A DNA stretch of 64,000 nucleotides from Bugulina stolonifera (taxonomy: Eukaryota > Bryozoa > Gymnolaemata > Cheilostomatida > Bugulidae), in the NCBI GenBank assembly GCA_935421135.1, contig OW285194.1, forward strand, positions 5,172,876-5,236,875, read 5' to 3'. Under the pieces are notes generated by a model. It did no database searches. It saw only the letters and a list, made by a program, of their open reading frames with translations, and was not told where the DNA came from. Position 1 is the stretch's first letter. Every line of letters begins with the position of its first letter. Position numbers and translations under genes: made by a program. Positions 45,301 to 57,100 of this stretch are shown piece by piece.

Positions 45301-48169
45301 CTTTACAAAAATAAATTATTTACCATGAACAAATAACAAAAGGGATGTTGCCCAGCACTGCCACAGTTTTAATACATGTAAGTACACCTAATTCCGCTAT
45401 TGGCGAAAACTCCAGGGACTTGAGATCTACACTTTAAATGTGTCATCCTGTTAAAGTTAGCAGAAAAAAGAACTTGATGCTCAATGATACCATGTTGTCC
45501 CTTTGACCCCACCCACCAAAGGAAAAGAGCGAACATGAGGAGCTATTGATTAGAGATTCACATGCTAATATAATGAAAGGCTTCAGATGACGCTACACTG
45601 GAAACGGAGTTGTGATTGGTCAATATCGGCAAAAGGAAATGTGCTCTAAAAATTACATTTATCTAGTTAATTGGATAAACTGTTCCCTTTAGGCTGAGAC
45701 AAGCATATATTTCTGATGAGGCTCCATAACTTCCTTTTTATTATTTTTGATTCTCTTTATCTCCATAGTCTAGTGCCATAAGCAGATGTCTGCCTTACTT
45801 ACCAGGACTTGATAAAGTAGATATTCACTACTTTCTAGCAAAGACAGCTACCATAGTCTCTACTCATAACGTTTGTCATCATATGAGAAAGCATAATTTG
45901 TGAAGCACAAAATTCTAACCATTTTCAAGGATTCACTAATAATTGAAACAAAAATTAAATTCGCTCATATATTCTGCTAACTGCACAACACTGTTGATAG
46001 AGAGTCGACATGAACAAAATCCCTTGTTAAATGAGATATGTAACGTATATTCCACTCACCAGGGGGCGTGGCCTTCACATATTTAATGGCTTGATCATGC
46101 AGCTTTTTCTGTAGCAACAGCAACTGCTTCTCACAGTGTTTAACCTTGTTTCTAAGACTAATGATTATAGGCGAGTGAGGGGAGGGTGCAGTGAATGGTG
46201 TATAGCTTCGACATGGAACCTAATAAAATAGTGCACCCTCAGCTAATAACAACTGTTCACTTCGCTGCATGAAAAATTCTTGGAAGTAAATAGATGTTCG
46301 ATAAGAGTGCAATATAACAATTCATAATAAGAAGTTGTCCTCTCCCAATTTGCCAAAGGTAAAAAAATTGGAAGAAGACAAATTCTTATTGTAATTAACA
46401 GTTTATAAGCAATAATAAATAAACCTCCTTATGTCTACCCGAGGATAGCAGCCATATTAATTGATTAGTGAGAGTAACCATGGCAACAATGCTTACATTA
46501 AAGGTGAAGGGTACATCCATCTTGCTTTGTAGTTGTTGGAGCTCTGCTAAAGATTGCTTATACTCCATAACGTGTTTCTCCTGCATCAATGGACATAAAA
46601 GAATTTGTAACAAAATAAATTATTTCTCACCTACTGAGAAAATTTATGCTAATAGAACTTATGAACCTTGATCACCATACAATAGGCATAACAATAGGGT
46701 CATGTTAGCCTGTCATCGCTATGCAGTAAGCCAACGGAGTGACTGTATTATATACAGTATATAGACAGCGTGTGAGTATTTGGAAGTTAACTTCCCAAGC
46801 TCACCCTAAGTTTTTGCAGGTCAGTCATAGACTTGCTAACTGAACTAGCTTGTATAGACTTAGTCCTCCGTCTCACAGAGCCTATAGCCTCAGGTTCACA
46901 GTTGATATAGTAACCATATTTAGGTCGGGGTGCCTTCTCCACCGCAGATTTTGGTGTTGCTGGTAATTCCAGTTTGTCTGGTGATTGACTTTGCTGTGTC
47001 ATAAACGTTTGACTCCCAGCTCTCTGCAATATATAAAGTTGTCTTCTCTTGGCATGCCATCAATAAAAAGAGAGCAACTCTAAAATTGTAGTCCAACATG
47101 TACGTAGCGAAAACAGATGTGATTTATAAATAAAAATAAATGCTTTAACCTACACAATTTACACAACCCTAGCCAAGGATCTAACGTCGTCACATGGTCA
47201 GTTGAACTAGGAGTAATCCTGCCATGTAAATGGTCTGAGTGAAAATATTGATGGTCCATAGTCTAACACTAATACTCAACCTGTCTGAGGTTCCTAGACT
47301 CCTGGAGTGACTTCTGGTATGAAGAGATCTGTTTCTGCAGCAGGTGGCTGTTTTTCTTGTGTCCTGACTCGTATATCAGCATCTCAAGGTCGTAATATCT
47401 CCACATTGATTTCAACGTTACGTCATCTATCCTGCGTATCAAACATCCACCAACACATTTTTAGGTTCGTTTTGAGCAGCAACGCTTAGAAACTAGTAAA
47501 TACAAACTGGTTATCACTCATGCATTATACTCATCAAAAGCCGGCCATCTTTGTTTTACAGTTCTAGGAGTAAAAAGAATATTTATGATGAATGTACGGT
47601 TGCTATTCAAGAGTATGCAATTCCAACTCAATTAAGTGCAGTGTTCGAACCCAGGCATGTCCTTATGAGTGACAGTCAAGCACTCTCACTACCACTACAC
47701 TATCAGGTCCACAGTGACTGCGTGGAGGAAAACTAGCTATTAAAATGAGGGTACACACCTGGTGACCATATAACCACAAAAAATTGAGGGGGGTACACAC
47801 CATATACTCCCGTATAACCACACTTCGAACACTGATGTATTTGTCTGGATGCTGTGATAGACAGTAGGTGTGGAAAATAGAGTTATTGAAACAGATATCC
47901 ATGACTTTCTATCAAGAATGACACGAAGCATGCTTTGTATCTTCAACGCATGAGAAAACTTGTTTCTTACATGTAAACACAGAATCATAGCTACCTAGAG
48001 CAGTATGTAAACAATTTTATCTACGTCTATGTTATCAGTCAACTAACCTTGTCAGTGTATCTATCTTCTTCTGACTGTTATTGGCCACTCGTGCTGCAAG
48101 ACTAAGCTTTGGTTTCTGTGTAGTTCTTCCATCCCTAGTGACCACGGTAGGTAGGCCACCCGGCTTCAT
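42347..48169 (-). CDS. uncharacterised coiled-coil protein, nine exons, 449 aa
   Basis: Minus-strand exons in coding order: 48169-48048, 47431-47281, 47023-46805, 46580-46497, 46219-46060, 45199-45051, 44550-44403, 43258-43079, 42483-42347. All introns are GT-AG and every phase joins. I do not recognise the family. Visible parts: a basic N-terminus (residues 1-40), charged helical stretches likely to coil at about 42-95 and 165-242, a low-complexity run of 11 Glu at about 249-259, and a conserved-looking segment around MYQWLGFQSAKQLEAAL (exon 8). The C-terminus is acidic then basic (DSDSGDEDDEDLRFKVFDKR) and could be a nuclear or protein-binding tail. No signal peptide or membrane segment. 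The start is the first ATG of the first open exon; upstream is not in frame. Exon 7 has a broken copy at 17159-17311. A structural or ciliary/nuclear scaffold role is possible but is a guess. Confidence 0.8.
43752..44316. repeat. 36-bp minisatellite in intron 7 of the coiled-coil gene
   Basis: About 16 copies of a 36-bp unit (AGCACTAAGAGAGAACAACTC plus AATGTAC-ACACAT, slight variants). One copy near 44068 is short. Three long open frames on both strands come from the repeat alone; they are not genes. Homologous to 16777-17000. Confidence 0.9.
44880..45060. repeat. 31-bp tandem repeat spanning the donor of exon 6 of the coiled-coil gene
   Basis: Units of TTACTTGGGGAGATGTCTGG plus TGATTGG. The first unit includes the real 5' splice site of exon 6 (CCCCAA, then GTAAGT on the minus strand, 45050-45045). 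The next unit has an equally good GTAAGT at 45019-45014. Older units have GTCAGT or are interrupted. Confidence 0.8.
47639..47838 (-). mobile_element. hAT MITE of the CAGTGTTC family, shortened
   Basis: Right end CACTTCGAACACTG, left end CAGTGTTCGAACCCAGG. On the minus strand the tRNA-like part (GTAGTGGTAGTGAGAGTGC, then GGGTTCGAACACTG) runs straight into the TIR, so the B box and the terminal repeat overlap. No 8-bp duplication visible. It lies in intron 1 of the coiled-coil gene. Confidence 0.65.
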
Positions 48170-50320
48170 ACTTGCCTTATCTCAGGTCCTCAGACTGTGT
48201 ATCAACCGCTACTATTGCCATAACAGAAATGTACCATGTATAACAATACTACTGGTACAACGCAGCATCGAAAACAAGTCAATATCCACAAGTATATAAA
48301 GGATGCCAATAAAACCGTGAGGTATGACAGGATGTATTAAAAATATGGATGACGGAGAATCCGACGACATTCTGCACTTATAGAATTGTAGACGTGTATC
48401 TACTATGCCTATGAACTGGAGAAGAGACTATTAGTGCCTCCTTGACCTCTTGGTGACCTCTTGGACCGACCTGGATGCAAATAAAATTCGGCTAGCCGTT
48501 GTAGGCAGAAAGGGCTATTGCCCTGAAATTTTGCTTCCCTGGCCCATCTGCAGTTTCTCAAAATGAAGATTATAATGGCCCAGGTCCATGCGTACACCGC
48601 CCTGTGATGGAAGTGTTCAACATGGCCTGCGCCTGAAATTGCGGTTCCGAAGACACTATATAATATGGACTAGAGAATAGACTGTGGACTGGAGAAAGGA
48701 CTCTGGAATAGAGGTATGCAACCATGTAAGACAACATAGACTAGTATATATAGTATATAAGCGAACTATAAAACCTATGCTATAGCATGCTATATGCAAT
48801 TGCAATTCTACCAAACTCATTTTTATAACTAGACATTATAGAATACTATGATTATTTTCTTATTTCTACGTCTTGGAGGTGGTTAAATAAGGATATGGTT
48901 ATCTTATGTGACGTTATGACATAAAACTTACCAGGATTTGTATAGAGGAAGGAACCAATCTAATCTTGAACACTGAGGTGTGTGAATATATCCAGATAGG
49001 TAGGGTATATACACCCTACACATTATAAACTAGCCCGTACAGTAACCATGTGCCAATACACTACTGCTAAATAGCACCTCTGAATAAAACACAACCAACA
49101 GCTATTGTACAATACAAGGCCCCATTTATCTCACTCTATAGTTTATTCAACCAAAATTTATTTTTTAATTAAAACCAAAGGAGCTAATTGAAAGATATAT
49201 TTCAAAGGAATGTTATTATTCGTTGCAATAAGTGTTGTTAAGTGGCCATACAATTCCTTATATCTGATAATATTGTTATTTGTTCATAAAAAACTGTATT
49301 CAAAGTCCTGAATGGTTGGACATAATCCAATGTGTATGTAACCAATCAGGCATCTGATAATAGTTGTTATTGCGTACTACATGTTAATTTGTATTACACA
49401 ATTTCTCCGTACACTGAACAAGTTGTACACAATCATATGCATGACAAGTTTTATAACTTGAGCACATATTTGCTGATGTAATTATGCAATTGTCTGTTTG
49501 AAGAAACAACATGGTAATATTATTGTTATTTAACAGGTGCAGGAGCTTTGTATATCATTTTGCTATTTATCACAATATTTTCTCAGGAATATCTGAAAAG
49601 TACAAGGAAATTGCACTAGTCACACTAGTCACCACTCCAAATCCTAATCAGCGCTGATGCTTTCATAGGAGACATGATTTGAAGCTACGGTCGATATTCA
49701 GAAAATGGGAGAGGACAACTTCAAAATATAGTGCAACATTGACTAAAACTATTCAAATTGTTAATCCTCTTTTCGCATAATAATAATATAAATTTTTATT
49801 TGAAATTAATCAAATAAACCCAAAAAGAATATTATTAGTAATGTTAGCCTATGCAATTGGTAAAAGTCCATTACATACCCTTTACTATAATAAGTGAAGG
49901 CTGAGGCAAGCTTTACAAGTTTTCTAAGCACTTGCATAGAAGCAACATCCAGGTATTTAATGAAATAAAGTCGACTTTCAAACTTTCTTAAATATGTCAT
50001 CGAATATTTGATGTGAAGCTAAGTCTTCTCTAATAGCTATATATTCTTGATATGTTGGGACGGGGTCTAGACCCACCCTCTCCGATAAGTATACTATAGC
50101 TCGGTAATCTACAAACCAACACATACATTAGTAGAGAGGTCAGCGAAAGGTCACACCTAGACCCTAGGGTTCGGAGGCGCACTTAGTTATCTTAAGCATA
50201 TAAATGTTCGAAACCTAGGAAGAAGAAGTTGAATGTGTTCGAAGGTGGAAAAGCATGAAAAGACTGATACCTGATTGGCATAAGCTGCAGATACCTAGAA
50301 AATGTTTTGTTGTTCACATC
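48170..50320. other. intergenic, no gene recognised
   Basis: AT-rich. Short minus-strand frames (48409-48597, 49806-50000) show no domain or conserved splice context. A stretch near 48430-48500 (CTTGGACCGACCTGGATGCAAATAAA) resembles sequence in intron 2 of both GT31 genes (about 8720 and 23120), so a dispersed repeat is likely. Confidence 0.45.
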
Positions 50321-51170
50321 TAATGCCTGGTTCATATAAACAACTAATACCTGGTTTACATAAACAACTAATGCCTGGTTCATATAAACAACTAATACCT
50401 GGTTTACATAAACAACTAATGCCTGGTTCATTTAAACAACTAATGCCTGGTTCATATAAACAACTAATGCCCGGTTCATATAAACATCTAATGCCCGGTT
50501 CATATAAACATCTAATACTTGGTTCATATAAACATCTAATGCCCGGTTCATATAAACAACTAATGCCGGTTCATATAAACATCTAATGCTTGGTTCATAT
50601 AAACAACTAATGCCTGGTTCATATAAACAACTAATGCTTGGTTCATATAAACATCTAATACTTGGTTCATATAAACATCTAATGCCCGGTTCATATAAAC
50701 ATCTAATGCCCGGTTCATATAAACATCTAATACTTGGTTCATATAAACATCTAATGCCTGGTTCATATAAACATCTAATGCCCGGTTCATATAAACAACT
50801 AATGCCGGTTCATATAAACATCTAATGCCTGGTTCATATAAACATCTAATGCCCGGTTCATATAAACATCTAATACTTGGTTCATATAAACATCTAATGC
50901 CTGGTTCATATAAACATCTAATGCCCGGTTCATATAAACAACTAATGCCGGTTCATATAAACATCTAATGCCTGGTTCATATAAACATCTAATGCCCGGT
51001 TCATATAAACATCTAATACTTGGTTCATATAAACATCTAATGCCCGGTTCATATAAACATCTAATGCCCGGTTCATATAAACATCTAATGCCTGGTTCAT
51101 ATAAACATCTAATGCCCGGTTCATATAAACAACTAATGCCCGGTTCATATAAACAACTAATGCCTGGTTC
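50321..51170. repeat. 24-bp minisatellite, about 35 copies, with higher-order structure
   Basis: Unit GGTTCATATAAACATCTAATGCCC with variants ending CTGG, CCGG, CTTGG or lacking one base. The 24-bp length keeps both strands open, giving 8-residue protein repeats in several frames. 23-bp copies shift the frame, so no single long frame exists, which argues against coding. It lies just downstream of an exon of the minus-strand membrane-protein gene, within or beyond its last intron. Confidence 0.92.
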
Positions 51171-51254
51171 ACCCATATTCCCACTAGTACTATCAACTGC
51201 CTAATAGAACGCATCGTATGACATGTACATGTATATATTGTACTGAGCACTTAC

Positions 51255-52327
51255 TCGGATCTCGAGAACAAAGAGGGTCTAAAGCGGAGAATGTTTTCAT
51301 CTTGCATCGTCTGTAAGGATCGAGTAAGAAAGCTTTAAAGCATCTGTAGCCGCAGTAGCATATAAGTATGAGTGCAAATATGGAGACTATGAACATTGCA
51401 AACATAACCTTAGTTACAACAGATATCTCCTCGAGAGGGTTGATGTACGAGTAATCCTTTTCCTGTAACAATAAAAAACGGAGGAGATAAATTCAGTTAC
51501 GGAACTTTAGAATATAACATGTACTACACCATAATCTCAGCTGAAAAGATTGGCACTGTTTCTCTATTAGGGCCCAGAAAAAAGTTTACACTGTCACTGG
51601 TGACATAGTATAGGATCCATAAGAATATCAATCAGATAATCTTTCTAATATAATCAAACATTGTTGTGGAACAACACAGCTCTACCAAAGGCTATAAACT
51701 CTGAAACAATGAGTCACAAGCATGGTGGTTTTTGGAGTTATCTCCCTTCAGTCCAGCATAAACTTATCTAACATGCTGGTTTTAGGGTAAAACTCAACAG
51801 CCAACAGCAGTGAAAATAAACAGTTGTTAAAGAAGTTGACGTGTGTTAATAGTTTAATAATATACAGTAACACTAGACACGTTTTCATGATTTTATTCTT
51901 TATATTTTGATACTAATACTAGCATCATCTTTTGATATTGATACTAGGACTAGTATCAAAATACAAGGTATAGAATCGTGAAAATGCATCTAGAGCTACT
52001 GTATATCATTCAACAGATTTCAGTTGTAAATCGACTACTATATTATGACATTATATTGAAAGTCTTAGGTAAAGATACAATGCAAGTTGCACCAAGTTCA
52101 AGGCAAGACAATTCCGCATCGGTCAGATATTGATGGAACAAATGAAATTGGTGTCGGACAAAAGAGTAGTTGCTCTGAAGTCCAGTGTGCCAATTCTAAG
52201 ACATAGTTGTAACATTTATAAGCATACAGTAATGGTGAAACATATCATAGAAATATATTCTTACATAATTATAAAAGTCATCACCATCATCATAGTACTC
52301 TGCATCACTGACACCATCTACGTCCAT
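51255..52327 (-). CDS. small acidic single-pass membrane protein, two exons seen, 3' end unresolved
   Basis: Minus-strand exons 52327-52265 and 51462-51255 join in phase 0. The reading starts MDVDGVSDAEYYDDGDDFYNY, then EKDYSYINPLEE and a hydrophobic segment of about 24 residues (around residues 36-60, FAMFIVSIFALILICYCG), followed by a short basic Cys-containing tail. There is no signal peptide before the acidic N-terminus, so a single-span protein with an acidic, Tyr-rich N-terminal tail is likely. I do not recognise the family. The second exon ends at a strong GTAAGT in phase 1. A candidate last exon starts near 50301 (after TTTTCTAG) and would add about 24 residues, but support is weak. 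Confidence 0.6.
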
Positions 52328-54159
52328 GTTTGTTACCATTCAGTCAACACAATGATACAGAAGATCGTCACGTCATTTCTTATGACATAACATCCTGTCT
52401 CCATTATCTCAAATTTTTCCATTCCGCTCAACGTAATGCACTGAAATGACACAATACTCAATGAGTGATGCATTGTAATACCTAATACATGCTTGCGCAA
52501 TGTGCAATGTGCTGTCATTACTTAGCACCACTGTAGCCAAAGAGTGGTAGAAAAGTTATTTACCTTAATGATAAATGTATATAATGCTGGTAGCCTCAAA
52601 TAAAAGATTTTCATCAGTGGTGTCTCCAAAGATAATGGCAGGAAAGATGGATCACTAAATGATAATAACTTGTCCCTCAAAATACGCCTAGTTTGGTGGT
52701 CCCAAAGTTCAGCGGCTCACTTTCCCGCCATCCGATGGGTTTCTGAATAGCTGTTAGACTGAAAACGCTTGCATAATTATAGAATAGCCTGTAATAAAGT
52801 ATCTTTTATATGAAAAGATGGTTTATATGGGATCACAAACAAGCCTCCCTGATTATCCCAAGGAACACCAACTCTCCAACCCACCAGGATGTTGGTAACA
52901 AGGCTAATCTGATTTAACAATTAATCAAGATAATTGGGCAATGAAAAACAGTAATTAACTTTAATGAATAACATTAAACACCATTAAGTAGCTACCAGTC
53001 CAGCAACACCTAGGCCTATCATATAACTATCACCGTAGCTGCCCGAAGCCAAGGACTATGAATAGCCAGTAGAAGAGACTACTATTACCAGTCACACTCC
53101 AAGTCCAATCAAATCATAATGTAAATACAGAATGCCTCACTGACAGCACAGCTAGTTCAAGTATTAACCTCAGAATCTTGGAGTCTTGGTCCCAAAAAGC
53201 TGTTCAAATCTAATAACTTAGTGAGCAAAAAAGTTATCAAAACTGTATGGGATAGTATTGTAATGCACACACAACTATGATGATAGTACGGGTGCGAGAA
53301 GGGTCTAGAAGTGGTCGGCTAAACCTGCTTCCACTTACATGAAAGACTGAGCAATACATACATCAACGTTTACATTATAATAATCCATTATATAATATAT
53401 ATGGTTAGCCTATATTATTATTGTACTTGCAGTAGCCTACAGAACCTTACAATATTACATTACACCGACTTCTGCTCATACTACACCTTCTGCTTCAGAC
53501 CCATCCTTAGTCACCAGGCAACTCAGACATCGCTATATAACTGAAAAGTGAGTGTGAGTGCCACTCAGGGATGATAATCTCAATTTCAGCCTGGCATCAA
53601 ACACCAAATCATAATTAGCCTAAGCCTTACTCAACTTAAAACCTAATGAATAAAAAATGAGTTTCACATTACAGGACTAAAACTAAGTATTTGAATGTTA
53701 CTCGCATTCCATTATTAGTTGGATTAGCATGGAAATGCTGTAGAAAGCCTCAGTTGGTGACTCAGTTCTGTGCATGGCCATAAAAGAGATTTGGGGAATC
53801 CCGAAGTCAGATTGCAAATAAGATAAAGCCTGATGACCACGATTCTCAAAAGCGACCTTAACGTTATATACTTGTAAAATCATTACAGTTTACCGACAAG
53901 CTATGCGCGCAAGCTAGACATCTGATTTCATTGAGCTCTGGGTTTTTGTTAGTGCATACATATATTATCTTACACAGTACATAACAAATTATCTTTGCGA
54001 TTGAACATAGAATTGTGATTTTATCGACACACTTGACAACTCAAACTGTAATTGGTGTAAATTTATTTTTTTTTATATTATCACTGTATTTGATTTCCAA
54101 TTTGAGTTTACTCCATCGTTACAATTAGCCATCCGCATTTGAAGGTCAAAGTAAGAAAG
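52328..54159. other. intergenic region between divergent genes
   Basis: Contains a diverged MITE core at about 52651-52860 (CACTAAATGATAATAACTTG, TACGCCTAGTTTGGTGG, TTCCCGCCATC), related to 25971-26354, and an LTR-end scrap at 53259-53360 (TGTAATGCACACAC, GGGTGCGAGAAGGG). The 61-codon minus frame at 53698-53883 has no support. The SCFD1 promoter should lie at its right end. Confidence 0.5.
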
Positions 54160-57100
54160 ATGAGTGTTCGTCAAAGACAAACCAGTAAGTTATGTCTGTA
54201 TATCTTCTATTTTAAGTAGATGTAGATCCTTCTTTAGGCCTACTTCTTAACCAAAACAAAACTGAACTTTGCCTTTACTCAGTTAGTAATATAATTACAT
54301 AGACTTCCGGTTCAGGGAGAACATAGACTTCCGGTTCATGGTGGACGTGTTTTCCAGAGCGATCTCTAATTATATTATTGTGAATTATTCCTAAATACTA
54401 GTCACGAACTACTAATCAGGCACCAGGGATCAGGGATTAGATACTAGAACGAGTGGCAGGCACCAAGGACTAGTTCACTAGTTCTGTCTGCGCACTTCAA
54501 TCCCTTGCTGAGTGAACACAGTACTGTGAACGAATACACTGTGTGATTTCTAGATAAAACTAATATTAATATATTATTATCACATAATCACCTCATATAT
54601 TAAAGGAGAATTTCACAAATTGTGCCCTACTTTGAAGTTAGTTTTGTACTGTTCTAAACAAGATATTCAAACAATTATTGTACAGTATACTAAATCAACA
54701 TGTGTTCTTTTATTAATAACAAAGGATTTGTATTTTATGACCCTTCTTATGCCTTAATTAGTGAAATTAAAACTCCTTCTAAATGATTGAAAAATTAGGA
54801 GTTATCTCCTTTTTGAGATTTCGGCATTCTATTTTGTGAGACTACGGTTTCCGGCGATCGACCATTCCTGGGGAGATAACTTTATACTATTATCCGTATA
54901 ATATAATGCTATGCTAATTATACATGTACTTGTTTTCCTTACTTCCATTTCAATTTCTTGACTGCATTTATAAATTGAGTGGATTAATTGAGTTGTCAGT
55001 GCAATCACATAGACCTTAGCATCGTCTGTCAACAATGCAAATGCATTTATACCTGTACATGTATCAGTAATATAATATACATTTTATCATTATAAAACTT
55101 ATGTATGACAAATGAACGTGCATGTACATGCTGAAGGTACCATATGGCACAACACACTGTATTTTTATAAACATTATATGTAATCACGAATTCTTTATAT
55201 TATATCTACATATACATATTTTATACATATGCATGTATAAAAGGTTTACACAATATCATTGGAAATAATTTCTGACACTCTGCTACCCAAGAAAAACATT
55301 GGTAATAGTGTTATTAAAAGTACACATTAAAATATTATACTGCAGGTGGCTAGGCTAGGCTAGAATAGCTTCAACTGCTGAATTTATGGCAAAGCACTAA
55401 TGATTACCACCATATAGCATATACTATGGTTTTATAACATAGCCAACAGATTGTGCTAGAGAGTATTGAGCAGTCAGAGCAGAGGTGTACAAGTGGAGGA
55501 AGTTCCAGCAGAGTGCAGTGGACTGTGTTATGATCAAACTTCAACTTCACTGCCAGGATTTCAACAGTTGAACACTTGCATAGCTGGTGAGGTAGAGGTC
55601 ACTGGCAAGCCCTACAGTTATAGACTGACCTTGTTGACCATATTATGTTGACAGCTAACATAATGGCTGATAGCAAATGGTTGCAAGATTCAGGCCATGG
55701 AGGTCAATAATTGTTTAGATGCAGAAGTGGAGAAATTTGAGATAACCTCTGTTTTTCAGTAAAACTTAAACAGAAATCGCTTTCTCTAGATTTATTCTCC
55801 TTCTCCAAAACCCCAGCTAAGGAGTAAGGAGGTCTATCTAGCTTTCACCACTACTGCACCTACATGCAAAAGCAATGGACAAATATTTAACCTCAAGGAG
55901 ACTGCCGGCAATGATACCAGACCAACTGCAATGATGAATGAGGGTTCTTCCTAAAGTTGTTCCTGTTGAACTGGATAGTTTACCCTCCATCAGTGTCTCT
56001 TGCGACATTCCAAGGCTATAACATTTTGTCTGGAACATCTTACCAGAATTTATCTGCAACCAAGAAATGACCGTCTCGTGTATTACTTTCATTTGCGCAT
56101 AGATCTGCCTACACACACAGTCTTCATGTGTAACAATGGATAATTCATGTAAGTGTAATTACTATAACAACCAAATTCAAAATTATTAGAGACTGAAGGA
56201 GTATCAGATTCTAAATCTTCTTTGCCGATAAAGCATCAATGTTTAAGATACAGGATTCCGAGTAGTTATTCATACAACTACCTACCCCAAGAGCTATATG
56301 GATATGAAACTGCATTTTCTTGAAAGCATCGGCTAGTGCATGGTAAAACTCATTAGAGCTTCAGTACTACAAACTCATAGAATAAAGTAAGAGAGCATAT
56401 CGGCATCTGGTGGCCCAACTGCAGCAGGCACTGCAACATCCTACAACACAAGTCAACAAGCTGTATGTGTTAGTATCAACTCAACATTGATAGTATGCCC
56501 ACTATCGTCAGTATTAGTAGTCACAGCAGCAGTTTACTAGCAAAATAAAAGAACCATTTGTGGTGTTAGCTGTAGTTCGTATTAGCAGTAGGAGTAGTTA
56601 CTTATAGTAGTAGTTAGTAGTAAGTTGAAGTGATAGCAGTGTAGTAGCAGTGTTACGATGATTTCAGTAGTTAGTTATGGTTGCATTAGTAGTAATCATG
56701 CAAGTAGTTAAAATCAGCAGTAGTAATAGTAGTAGTTGGTTACAATAATAGTTAGTCGTAGAAAAGTGGTAAGTTGTCGCAGTAGTACCAGGGGGTCCAG
56801 TGGTAGCAGTAGTAGCTACAGTATCAATAGAATCAACAGAAGTTGAATTATCAATAGTAATAGTAGTAGTTAGATATAGTAGTCACCAAGTCACCACAGT
56901 GTAGGCCCAATACTTTTAGTCACATAGGCCTATGCCATTTTAGAGAATAGTTAAGAGTATCAATAGGGTTTGTCACAGTCACTGGGGCTAAAGTAAATTT
57001 CTTAATGGTCAGTATTGTCAAACAGATTCATAATATTGCACAAACATACATAGGATACTAGTTGTTTTCCAGAGATGTTTGCAAGCTTTATTTTGGAAAT

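Noticed and set aside
50321..51170. CRISPR-like regular repeats
   Set aside because: Units abut directly with no unique spacers, and the DNA is eukaryotic.
50192..51250. Open frames of 75-125 aa with MPGSYKHL or MNRALDVY repeats
   Set aside because: A 24-bp minisatellite read in several frames; 23-bp units break each frame.
53698..53883. 61-aa minus frame (VAFENRGHQALSYL...)
   Set aside because: Looks protein-like but has no partner exon, clear donor or recognised family.
55466..55651. A protein-like frame ([18 protein letters not shown]...) that joins in phase with 54160-54184 and 55760-55827 to give a 71-aa gene
   Set aside because: The first exon fits SCFD1 exon 2 far better, with exact family similarity. 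The acceptor needed here (AGAGAG) is poor and no known family matches.
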